This document shows, piece by piece, positions 1 through 6,464 of a stretch of 6,464 nt of DNA. Under the pieces are notes generated by a model. That model was not told the DNA's origin. It worked only from the letters and a program-made list of their open reading frames with translations, and did not search any database. How positions within the stretch are numbered: the first letter of the stretch is position 1; each line of letters begins with the position of its first letter. The translations under genes and the position numbers were made by a program. This stretch comes from Pseudomonadota bacterium (GTDB taxonomy: Bacteria; Pseudomonadota; Gammaproteobacteria; Pseudomonadales; UBA5518), in assembly GCA_022705125.1 (NCBI GenBank), contig JAKJFB010000168.1:1-6464 (forward strand), in the 5' to 3' direction.

Positions 1-908
1 CCCGAGCCATAACTATTGGCGAGGTCGTCGTTGCCCCCGCCGCCGCCGCCGCTGCCGTGGCCGCCACGCGCCCCACTTCCGCCCGCGCCGCCGAGTGCGG
101 ACTCCGCCCCGCCGCCGGCCCCGCTGCTGAAGCTCCCGGCCGTGCCACCCGCGTCGCTACTGCCCAGCGGCACGCTGCCGCCCATACCACCGCCGCCGCC
201 ACCCGCTCCTCCGCTTGCATCGGCAGCGAGACCGCCGCCCGCCAAATCAGTTGCATCGCCGTTGCCGCTGTCGCCGCCGCGCACGGCGTTGTCGCTGAAG
301 GTGATGCCTTGCAGATCCAGTTCGCCCTGGTTGTAGATCGCGCCACCCAGACCCGCGCCACCGCCGCCGAAGCTGCTGTCACCGCCGCGTTGCCGCCCAC
401 CGCGCAGCTGCAGATCACGCAGGCTGAGTGCGCCCGCGCCCGGCGTGTTGTAGCCCGGCGTGCGCAAGCTCGCGGCATCGGCACCGATAAAGAAAAAGCG
501 CCGGCGCAGGGTGGCGGCAGGAATCTCCAGAATCACGCCACGGCCGTCAATGGTGATGCTGCTGGCAATCGGTGGCAGTGCATTCGGCCCGTACCAGAAG
601 TTGTCGGTGCTGGCGAAGCTCAGGGTTTGCCCGGCGATGGCGCTGAGATCAATCGTGTTGGCACCGGCCGTCGCGCCACTGCAGGTTCCGATACCGATGC
701 TCGTGGTCACCGATTCCGACAGCGGCAAGACGGTGGTCGCGCCCGGCGGCGTCGCATTGCTTGGATTATTGGCGCGATTCGCGCTGTAGATCGCTTGCGC
801 CAGCGTGCAGGTACTCGCACTTGCCGCCACGTTGCCGTGAGTGACGGACACGCTGCCCGCCATCACGTTGCCGGAGAGACACAGCAGGGAAGCAATCGCG
901 TACCGCAT
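1..908 (-). CDS. Secreted glycine-rich beta-helix protein, CSLREA / choice-of-anchor type (N-terminal part; runs off the left edge)
   Basis: The frame is open from an ATG at 908 to the window edge, giving 302 codons with no stop, so the C-terminus is missing. The start is supported by a purine-rich AAAGGAAG ribosome site just upstream. Residues 1-17 look like a Sec signal peptide with likely cleavage after V-M-A (17/18). Residues 34-45 (CTLAQAIYSANR) resemble the CSLREA motif found at the start of many secreted beta-helix proteins. A second Cys at 76 and the following GANTIDL (83-88) fit the same family, as does ITIDGRG near 118-124. Residues 188-207 carry GGAIY followed by FSDN, the GGA(I/L)...FxxN pattern of chlamydial Pmp-type repeats. 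From about 180 to 292 the chain is extremely rich in Gly, Ala and Ser. Such proteins are exported and often surface-attached; the role here is unknown. The family call is good, the function is not assigned. Confidence 0.82.
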   Translation of the reverse strand, partial: MRYAIASLLCLSGNVMAGSVSVTHGNVAASASTCTLAQAIYSANRANNPSNATPPGATTVLPLSESVTTSIGIGTCSGATAGANTIDLSAIAGQTLSFASTDNFWYGPNALPPIASSITIDGRGVILEIPAATLRRRFFFIGADAASLRTPGYNTPGAGALSLRDLQLRGGRQRGGDSSFGGGGAGLGGAIYNQGELDLQGITFSDNAVRGGDSGNGDATDLAGGGLAADASGGAGGGGGGMGGSVPLGSSDAGGTAGSFSSGAGGGAESALGGAGGSGARGGHGSGGGGGGNDDLANSYGS

Positions 909-959
909 GGCACTTCCTTTCGACGTCCGCGTGGTCGGGGCTCGATGGCGGTAGCGGCC

Positions 960-987
960 ATGGTAGCGCGACACCTGTCGCGGGGAA
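960..987 (-). promoter_or_regulatory. Candidate promoter of the secreted beta-helix gene
   Basis: Read on the minus strand, TTCCCC (987-982) and TACCAT (965-960) are separated by 16 bp. The -10 matches the sigma70 consensus at 4 of 6 positions and the -35 at 3 of 6. Transcription would begin near 953, leaving a leader of about 45 nt before the ATG at 908. The spacer is filled exactly by a palindrome described separately. The assignment rests on consensus matching only. Confidence 0.35.
967..982. promoter_or_regulatory. 16-bp operator-like inverted repeat in the divergent promoter region
   Basis: The sequence CGCGACACCTGTCGCG has perfect 7-bp arms around a 2-bp centre. It sits in the 135-bp gap between two divergent start codons, 908 on the minus strand and 1044 on the plus strand, and occupies the spacer of the candidate minus-strand promoter. 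A dimeric repressor bound here could block that promoter and perhaps also the ABC gene, whose best -10-like sequence is GACAAT at 1010-1015. No specific regulator family is recognised. A chance GC-rich palindrome is possible. Confidence 0.4.
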
Positions 988-1043
988 CCGGCCGGCGCGC
1001 GCCCGATGCGACAATCGCGCCTCGCTTCCGCCGGAACTCCCCG

Positions 1044-2810
1044 ATGCATCCCTTGCGCCGCTTGTTCGGCTATGCCCGCCCGTATCGCCGCGATGCGGCG
1101 CTGGCCACGCTGTATTCGGTACTCAACAAGGTCTTCGACGTGTTGCCCGAACTGCTGATCGGCGTGGCGGTCGACATCGTGGTGAATCAGCGCGATTCGT
1201 TCATGGCCGGGCTTGGCGTGGTCGATCCGCTGCAACAGCTGGTCTGGCTGACCGCAATCACGATCGTGGTCTGGCTGCTCGAGTCGCTGTTCGAGTACCT
1301 GTACGCGATCACGTGGCGCGGACTGGCGCAGGACCTGCAGCATGAATTGCGCCAGGCCGCGTATGGGCACGTGCAGGCCCTGCCGCCCGACTTCGTCGCC
1401 AGCGCGCGCAGCGGGCGCCTGCTCGCGGTGATGAACGAGGACGTGCACCAGGTCGAGCGTTTCCTCAACACCGGCGCCAACGACCTGGTGCAGGTGATGG
1501 TGTCCTCGCTCCTGGTCGGAACCGTGTTCTTCGTGCTCACCTGGGACCTGGCCGCGCTCGCCTTCCTGCCAATACCGCTGATCCTGGTCGGCGCGTTCTG
1601 GTTCCAGAGGCGACTGGCGCCGCGTTATGCGGCCGCGCGCGAGGCCGCGGCGACGGTGTCCAGCCGGCTCAACAACAATCTCGCCGGCATGGCGACGGTG
1701 CAGGCCTACACCGCGGAGGATTTCGAGGCCGAACACGTGCGACGCGCCTCGGACGGCTATCGCGCACGCAATGCCGAGGCGATCCGCTACTCGGCGGCGA
1801 TCACCCCGGTGATCCGGCTCGCGGTGCTGGTCGGCTTCGTCGCCACCTTGCTCTACGGCGGCTGGAAGGCGCTGGAGGGCGAGCTGGGCGTAGGCGCGTA
1901 CTCGGCGCTGGTGTACCTCACCCAGCGCCTGTTGTGGCCGCTGACGCGCCTCGCCGACATGACCGATCTCTACCAGCGCGCGATGGCTTCGGTGCAGCGG
2001 GTGATGGACCTGCTCGAAACCCCGCTGCCAGCGCAGCCGGACGGGAAGTTGCCGGTGCCGGTGCGCGGTGCGCTGCGCTTCGAGGGCGTCAGCGTCGATT
2101 ACGACGGGCGCCGCGTCGTGCACGCGCTGTCGCTTGACGTGCCGGCGGGCGAAACCCACGCCCTGGTCGGCGGCACCGGCGGCGGCAAGAGCAGCCTGCT
2201 GAAACTCCTGCTCGGCTTCGTGCCGCCGGCGCAGGGCCGGGTGCGGGTCGACGGCGTCGACATCGCGACGCTCGACCCGCGCGGGCTGCGTCGCCACATC
2301 GGCTACGTGGCGCAGGACCCGTTCCTGACCGATGGCAGCATCGCCGACAACATCGCCTACGGCGATGCGGCGCCCGATCCGGCCGGGATCGAACACGCCG
2401 CGCGTGCGGCGCAGGCGCACGAGTTCATCCGCGCGCTGCCGCAAGGCTACGCCAGCGAGGTGGGAGAACGCGGCAGCCGGCTTTCCGGCGGGCAACGGCA
2501 GCGCATCGCACTGGCACGCGCGCTGTATCGCGACCCGGCGATCCTGGTGCTGGATGAGGCGACCAGCGCCGTGGACAACGAGACCGAGGCCGCGATCCAG
2601 CGCGCGCTGCACGAGGCCGCGCGGGGTCGCACCACACTCGTCGTTGCGCATCGGCTCTCGACCGTGCGCCACGCCGATGCGATCCACGTGATGGAAGCCG
2701 GTCGCATCGTTGAATCGGGCACGCATGAAGCCCTGCTCGGTCGCGGCTGCGCCTATGCCGCCTTGTGGCGGTTGCAGGCGGGCGAGGGAGTTGCGGCCGT
2801 CGAGGCGTGA
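1044..2810 (+). CDS. ABC exporter half-transporter, fused membrane and ATPase domains (ABCB/MsbA-like)
   Basis: This 588-residue protein joins a type-1 exporter membrane domain (about residues 1-325) to an ATPase domain (about 340-588), the usual layout and length of MsbA-like homodimers in the inner membrane. Hydrophobic segments lie near residues 18-47, 66-88, 147-166, 168-187, 251-272 and 283-300. ATPase motifs are complete: Walker A at 376-383 (GGTGGGKS, Lys382), Q-loop Gln424, signature LSGGQ at 480-484, Walker B ending Asp504 with catalytic Glu505, D-loop SAVD at 508-511 and switch His536. The ATG at 1044 is chosen because MHPLRRLFGYARPYRR matches how such exporters normally begin, and GGAA lies 7 nt upstream. 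In-frame ATGs at 945 and 960 would add an Arg-rich tail and run through the divergent promoter, so they are less likely. The substrate cannot be told: lipid, peptide or drug export are all possible. No partner half-transporter gene is adjacent. Confidence 0.95.
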   Translation: MHPLRRLFGYARPYRRDAALATLYSVLNKVFDVLPELLIGVAVDIVVNQRDSFMAGLGVVDPLQQLVWLTAITIVVWLLESLFEYLYAITWRGLAQDLQHELRQAAYGHVQALPPDFVASARSGRLLAVMNEDVHQVERFLNTGANDLVQVMVSSLLVGTVFFVLTWDLAALAFLPIPLILVGAFWFQRRLAPRYAAAREAAATVSSRLNNNLAGMATVQAYTAEDFEAEHVRRASDGYRARNAEAIRYSAAITPVIRLAVLVGFVATLLYGGWKALEGELGVGAYSALVYLTQRLLWPLTRLADMTDLYQRAMASVQRVMDLLETPLPAQPDGKLPVPVRGALRFEGVSVDYDGRRVVHALSLDVPAGETHALVGGTGGGKSSLLKLLLGFVPPAQGRVRVDGVDIATLDPRGLRRHIGYVAQDPFLTDGSIADNIAYGDAAPDPAGIEHAARAAQAHEFIRALPQGYASEVGERGSRLSGGQRQRIALARALYRDPAILVLDEATSAVDNETEAAIQRALHEAARGRTTLVVAHRLSTVRHADAIHVMEAGRIVESGTHEALLGRGCAYAALWRLQAGEGVAAVEA

Positions 2811-2816
2811 GCGGTG

Positions 2817-2864
2817 GGTCCTTCGGCTTCGGCCGCTGCGCGACCTGCGCTCAGGACGAGCGGT
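2817..2864. repeat. Intergenic repeat, copy 1
   Basis: This segment begins with GTCCTTCGGCTTCGG and ends with CGCTCAGGACGAGCGG about 30 bp later. The end contains a small hairpin, CGCTC-AGGAC-GAGCG (2848-2862). It shares its TCCTTCG start, GCTCAGG end and overall spacing with a second copy at 2899-2952. From memory, TCCTTCGAC...CTCAGG(A/G)(C/T)GA elements are common dispersed intergenic repeats in GC-rich proteobacteria. It starts a few bases after the ABC gene stop. No run of T follows, so a standard intrinsic terminator is not supported. Confidence 0.55.
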
Positions 2865-2898
2865 TATCGAGGCTCGGTGGCATTGATGAGAAGCACGG

Positions 2899-2952
2899 TG
2901 CGTCCTTCGACTTCTCGCCTGCGGTATGCGGCTCAGGGTGAGCTTGTCGAAC
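2899..2952. repeat. Intergenic repeat, copy 2, with nested inverted repeats
   Basis: TCCTTCGAC (2903-2911) and GCTCAGGGTGAGC (2931-2943) mirror copy 1 with a 28-bp rather than 30-bp separation. In this copy, TTCGAC (2906-2911) pairs with GTCGAA (2946-2951), enclosing the inner hairpin GCTC-AGGGT-GAGC. The whole could form a branched stem or cruciform between the two convergent genes. Confidence 0.55.
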
Positions 2953-2954
2953 CA

Positions 2955-2969
2955 CGCTCAGCCTGAGCG
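2955..2969. repeat. Perfect palindrome 7+1+7 in the convergent gap
   Basis: CGCTCAGCCTGAGCG has perfect 7-bp arms around one C. It follows directly after repeat copy 2 and reuses its GCTCAG core, so it is probably part of, or derived from, the same repeat element. It could act as a weak bidirectional transcription stop between the convergent ABC and oxidase genes, but no T-run is seen on either strand. Confidence 0.5.
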
Positions 2970-3008
2970 AGTTCCACAACGCGGATGGGACAAGCCGGTG
3001 GGCGCGAT

Positions 3009-3023
3009 CCGGCACCACGCCGG
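3009..3023 (-). terminator. Weak hairpin just after the oxidase stop codon
   Basis: CCGGC and GCCGG arms around a 5-nt ACCAC centre lie 8 nt beyond the oxidase stop. The stem is GC-rich but only 5 bp, and no U-tract follows on the minus strand. It could slow polymerase or protect the mRNA 3' end; a true terminator is not established. Confidence 0.25.
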
Positions 3024-3031
3024 GGCAACCT

Positions 3032-4252
3032 TCAGCGGCGCCGGCGATCCATCACGAACTCGGGCGTGATTTCGGCCAGCGTGCGCGTGCCGGCCTGGCC
3101 CATCGCGATCCGCAGTTCGCGTCGCAGCAGGTCCAGGACCCGCTCCACGCCGGCCTGCCCGAACGCGGCCAGCCCCCAGATGTAAGGCCGCCCGATCCCG
3201 ACCGCGGTGGCTCCGAGCGCCAGTGCCTTGAAGATGTCGCTGCCACGGCGGAAGCCGCTGTCGACCAGGACCGGAACGCGATCCCGCACGCCCTCGACCA
3301 CCTCGACCAGACTGTCGATGGCAGCGCGTCCGCTGTCCTTGGCGCGCCCACCGTGGTTCGACACCACGATGCCGTCCACCCCATGTTCCAGCGCCAGTTC
3401 TGCGTCCTCGCGCGTCACCAGGCCCTTGATCAGGAGCGGGCCCGACCAATCGTCGCGCAGTCGCTTGACGTAGTCCCAGTCGAGATCGAGCGGCGCCGGG
3501 GAACGAACCTTCGAGACATCGAGGCCGCGGAACATCGGTTTGCGGCGCACGTAGTCGCCGAACGTCTTCGGCTCGGGGCCGTGGCAGGACTGGCAATCGC
3601 GCGCATCGAGGCGCTTGCCGCGCTCGGCTGTGAGGCGGTTGGAGCCGCCTTGCAGGTCCACCGTCAGCACCAGCGCCGGGCAGCCAGCAGCGCGTGCGCG
3701 CCGGATCAGGCCGCGCGTCACCGGCCATTGGTCAGTCGGGTAGAGCTGGTACCAGGGCGCTTCGCCGCGTGCCTGCGCCACGTCCTCCAGCGCGACCGAG
3801 GACACGGTCGACAAGACCTGCAGATGCTTCTTCGCGCCCGCGGCGCGTGCGGCCGCCAGCTCACCCTCCGCATGGAAGGCGCGCTGGCTGCCGATCGGAT
3901 TGAGGTAGATCGGTGAATCCCAGGTGCGCGCGAACAGCGTGACCGACATGTCGACGCGGCTCAGATCGCGCATCCGGCGCACGCGCAGCTCGTAGTTTGA
4001 AAAGGCCGAAGTGTTGGCGCGCAGGGTCGCATCGCCGTCCACCCCGGTGGCCAGATAGCCGTAGTGTGCGGGCGGCAGCATGGCGCGGGCGACGCGCTCA
4101 AGGTCGAAGACGTCCAAGGCCTGGTCGGCGGAGGCAATGGGCGTGTCTGCGGTTTCCGCCCAGGCCGAAAGCGGCCTTCCCAGGCCCGCCAAGGCGGGTG
4201 CAGCCAGCAGCGACATCAAGATCCGCCGCCGTGTCCGTCGCTCGCTGTCCAT
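3032..4252 (-). CDS. Tat-exported FMN-dependent alpha-hydroxy-acid oxidase/dehydrogenase with a CXXCH motif
   Basis: This 406-residue protein belongs to the glycolate oxidase / L-lactate dehydrogenase TIM-barrel family, which oxidises 2-hydroxy acids to 2-oxo acids using FMN. Every residue known to be catalytic in spinach glycolate oxidase has a counterpart: Tyr66, Tyr171, Asp199, Arg206, Lys276, His300 and Arg303 (SNHGGR at 298-303), and Asp331. The FMN-phosphate region DSGFRRGSDIFKALALGA (331-348) and IGRP (353-356) are intact. Residues 1-32 resemble a twin-arginine signal: TRRRILM (7-13), a hydrophobic stretch, and an A-W-A cleavage site before Glu33, so the enzyme probably works in the periplasm. 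ATG 4252 is chosen because it gives this signal and is preceded by GAGGGG; the frame stays open upstream to an ATG at 4438, but that stretch overlaps the mreB promoter. Oddly, CQSCH at 220-224, in the loop that covers the active site in relatives, matches a haem-c site. Substrate and electron acceptor (oxygen, quinone or cytochrome c) are unknown. Confidence 0.93.
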   Translation of the reverse strand: MDSERRTRRRILMSLLAAPALAGLGRPLSAWAETADTPIASADQALDVFDLERVARAMLPPAHYGYLATGVDGDATLRANTSAFSNYELRVRRMRDLSRVDMSVTLFARTWDSPIYLNPIGSQRAFHAEGELAAARAAGAKKHLQVLSTVSSVALEDVAQARGEAPWYQLYPTDQWPVTRGLIRRARAAGCPALVLTVDLQGGSNRLTAERGKRLDARDCQSCHGPEPKTFGDYVRRKPMFRGLDVSKVRSPAPLDLDWDYVKRLRDDWSGPLLIKGLVTREDAELALEHGVDGIVVSNHGGRAKDSGRAAIDSLVEVVEGVRDRVPVLVDSGFRRGSDIFKALALGATAVGIGRPYIWGLAAFGQAGVERVLDLLRRELRIAMGQAGTRTLAEITPEFVMDRRRR

Positions 4253-4285
4253 GGCCCCTCGATCCGGTGGAAACGTGCTCGCGGC

Positions 4286-4291
4286 AGCATA
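4286..4291 (-). promoter_or_regulatory. Candidate -10 element for the oxidase gene
   Basis: On the minus strand TATGCT (4291-4286) matches the sigma70 -10 at 4 of 6 positions and would give a leader of about 27 nt. A TTGTGC lies upstream, but only 13 bp away, too close for a standard -35. The promoter is therefore weak or needs an activator, or the call is wrong. Confidence 0.3.
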
Positions 4292-4386
4292 CGCCACGGA
4301 TCGCGCACAAGGGTCGTACGCGCTTGCCCGCGCGACGCCTGCCCGCGACGCGGATGGAGTGCTAACCGCACCACAGAATTTCCCGT

Positions 4387-4403
4387 TAACGCCGCGGTAA
4401 CGC
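4387..4403. repeat. Direct repeats TAACGC, 11 bp apart, upstream of the mreB promoter
   Basis: TAACGC occurs at 4387-4392 and 4398-4403, one helical turn apart. A related TAACCGC begins at 4363. The pair ends 15 bp before the proposed mreB -35 box. This spacing is where an activator could bind, but six-base repeats may arise by chance and no regulator is recognised. Confidence 0.25.
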
Positions 4404-4418
4404 GAGGAAACAAGTTCC

Positions 4419-4447
4419 TTGCCGCGTTTAGACCGCATTGCTAGGCT
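4419..4447 (+). promoter_or_regulatory. Sigma70-type extended -10 promoter of mreB
   Basis: TTGCCG (4419-4424) and TAGGCT (4442-4447) are separated by the ideal 17 bp. The -10 is preceded by TGC (4439-4441), the extended -10 TGn motif. Transcription would start near 4454, giving a short leader of about 30 nt before the mreB ATG. That leader has no recognisable Shine-Dalgarno sequence. The position and spacing make this the best promoter in the window. Confidence 0.6.
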
Positions 4448-4449
4448 AG

Positions 4450-5529
<1,080 letters not shown>

Positions 5530-5535
5530 GCCTGC

Positions 5536-5573
5536 GCGTGGCGCGCGGCGGGTGAGGAGGCGCCACGCCGCGC
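5536..5573 (+). promoter_or_regulatory. Two mutually exclusive GC-rich hairpins in the mreB-mreC spacer
   Basis: Hairpin A pairs GCGTGGCGC (5536-5544) with GCGCCACGC (5560-5568), a perfect 9-bp stem. Hairpin B pairs GCGCGGCG (5543-5550) with CGCCGCGC (5566-5573), a perfect 8-bp stem. The arms overlap, so only one can form at a time. Neither is followed by a T-run, so a full terminator is unlikely. They may protect the mreB mRNA 3' end or set the mreB:mreC ratio. The base complementarity is seen; the function is inferred. Confidence 0.45.
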
Positions 5574-5629
5574 ACCCGGATTCCCCCGGCGCGTCCTGAA
5601 CCCACCTCCGAGTCCGCAGCGCGACCCAC

Positions 5630-6464
5630 GTGGCCTACTCCGGCAATACCAGTGGCTCCCTGTTCGCCGAAGGCGGCGCGGGGACGCTGCGCCTGATGCT
5701 GCACCTCACCGCGGCGCTGATCCTGATGGTGGCCGATTATCGCGGCGGCTACCTGGAGCGGGTGCGCTACTGGGCCGGACTGCTGGCCGGGCCGGCCTAC
5801 CTGGTGGCCGCCTCGCCGGTGCGACTGGCCGGGTACCTGCACGACACCTTCAGCACCCGTGATCGACTCGCCAACGAGAATCACGCGCTCAGCCAACAAC
5901 TGATGATGAGCGAGGCGCGGGTGCACCGGCTCGAAGCGGTGCAGGGCGAGAACCAGCGCCTGCGCGCGCTGCTGGGCGGCACGCGCGGGCTGCGCCTGTC
6001 GGTGCAGCTCGCCAGCCTGATCGACATCGACCTCGATCCGTTCCGGCATCGCATCGTGCTCGATGCCGGCAGCCGGCGCGGCGTGCGTGAGGGACTCGCG
6101 GTCATCGACGGCAGTGGCGTAGTCGGGCAGATCGTCGCGGTGACGCCGCTCACCGCCACCGCGATGCTGGTTTCCGATCCCAGCCACGCGGTGCCGGTAC
6201 AGGTAGTGCGGTCGGGCTTGCGCACCATCGCCTACGGCACCGGCCGCATCGACGCCTTGTCCTTGCCCAACATCCCGCTCAGCGCCGACGTACGGGTGGG
6301 TGACGAGCTCATCACCTCGGGCCTTGGCGGCACCTTCCCGGCCGGCTTCCCGGTGGGCCGGATCGCCGCGCTCAATCCGGATGAAACCCGCCTGTTCGTG
6401 GTGGCCGATGCCACGCCGCAGGCAGCATTGGATCGGCGCGGCGAGGTATTGCTGGTATGGGATA
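5630..6464 (+). CDS. mreC: Rod-shape-determining protein MreC (C-terminus beyond the right edge)
   Basis: The frame is open from a GTG at 5630 to the window end, 278 codons without a stop. MreC is anchored in the inner membrane and its periplasmic part binds PBP2 and other elongation proteins, linking MreB to wall synthesis. The N-terminus (SLFAEGGAGTLRLMLHL, from residue 10) resembles other gammaproteobacterial MreC starts. A membrane helix spans about 19-36, a coiled-coil-like segment about 76-115, and the beta-domain region follows from about 122, including GVVGQIVAVTP (163-173) and TSGLGGTFPAGFPVGRI (229-245). An in-frame TGA at 5597 leaves GTG 5630 as the only start that keeps the full N-terminus; the next in-frame ATG (about residue 23) would cut into the membrane helix. 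No clear Shine-Dalgarno sequence precedes the GTG. MreD would be expected next, outside the window. Confidence 0.95.
   Translation, partial: MAYSGNTSGSLFAEGGAGTLRLMLHLTAALILMVADYRGGYLERVRYWAGLLAGPAYLVAASPVRLAGYLHDTFSTRDRLANENHALSQQLMMSEARVHRLEAVQGENQRLRALLGGTRGLRLSVQLASLIDIDLDPFRHRIVLDAGSRRGVREGLAVIDGSGVVGQIVAVTPLTATAMLVSDPSHAVPVQVVRSGLRTIAYGTGRIDALSLPNIPLSADVRVGDELITSGLGGTFPAGFPVGRIAALNPDETRLFVVADATPQAALDRRGEVLLVWD

Noticed and set aside
884..908. Lipoprotein signal (Cys10) in the secreted beta-helix protein
   Set aside because: The residues before Cys10 (S-L-L) do not fit a lipobox and the hydrophobic stretch before it is too short; a Sec type I signal cleaved after residue 17 fits better.
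57..1043. In-frame open stretch upstream of the ABC exporter that would make a 917-residue protein
   Set aside because: It is antisense to the glycine-rich secreted protein, its translation is low-complexity Ala/Arg/Thr with no domain, and the exporter begins naturally at 1044. The openness comes from GC-rich codon bias.
2958..3728. 256-residue minus-strand open frame overlapping the oxidase
   Set aside because: It lies inside the oxidase gene in another frame, and the oxidase frame carries all the catalytic motifs.
4253..4438. 62-residue N-terminal extension of the oxidase from an ATG at 4438
   Set aside because: It would place the Tat signal internally and overlap the mreB promoter; ATG 4252 has a better ribosome site and gives a proper signal peptide.

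Overview
This is a GC-rich bacterial chromosome segment, most likely from a gammaproteobacterium of the Xanthomonadales/Lysobacterales group. The evidence is the MreB protein, which ends in the FFAP-type tail typical of that group as I remember it, the mreB-mreC order, and the very GC-rich codon use. The species cannot be named from this window.

Four genes are certain or near-certain, plus one cut by the left edge. (1) Positions 1-908, minus strand: the N-terminal part of a secreted, glycine-rich beta-helix protein of the CSLREA / choice-of-anchor type. (2) Positions 1044-2810, plus strand: a complete fused-domain ABC exporter half-transporter, divergent from gene 1. A 16-bp palindrome lies in the shared promoter region. 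(3) Positions 3032-4252, minus strand: a Tat-exported FMN-dependent alpha-hydroxy-acid oxidase/dehydrogenase, convergent with the ABC gene. It carries all the canonical catalytic residues and an unexpected CXXCH haem-c motif in its active-site lid region. (4) Positions 4483-5529, plus strand: mreB. (5) Position 5630 to the right edge, plus strand: mreC without its C-terminus. Both mre genes are divergent from the oxidase.

The 221-bp convergent gap (2811-3031) holds two related copies of an intergenic repeat with small hairpins, a perfect 7+1+7 palindrome and a short hairpin next to the oxidase stop. The 230-bp divergent gap (4253-4482) holds a good sigma70-type extended -10 promoter for mreB. 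The 100-bp mreB-mreC spacer can fold into two mutually exclusive GC-rich hairpins.

Functionally, mreB and mreC form the start of the cell-shape operon: a cytoplasmic actin-like filament and a membrane-anchored periplasmic partner. The other three genes are envelope or periplasm related but show no clear shared pathway. No mobile element, tRNA, rRNA or CRISPR was seen. Most of the window is ordinary chromosomal content; the CXXCH-bearing exported flavoenzyme is the most interesting item.
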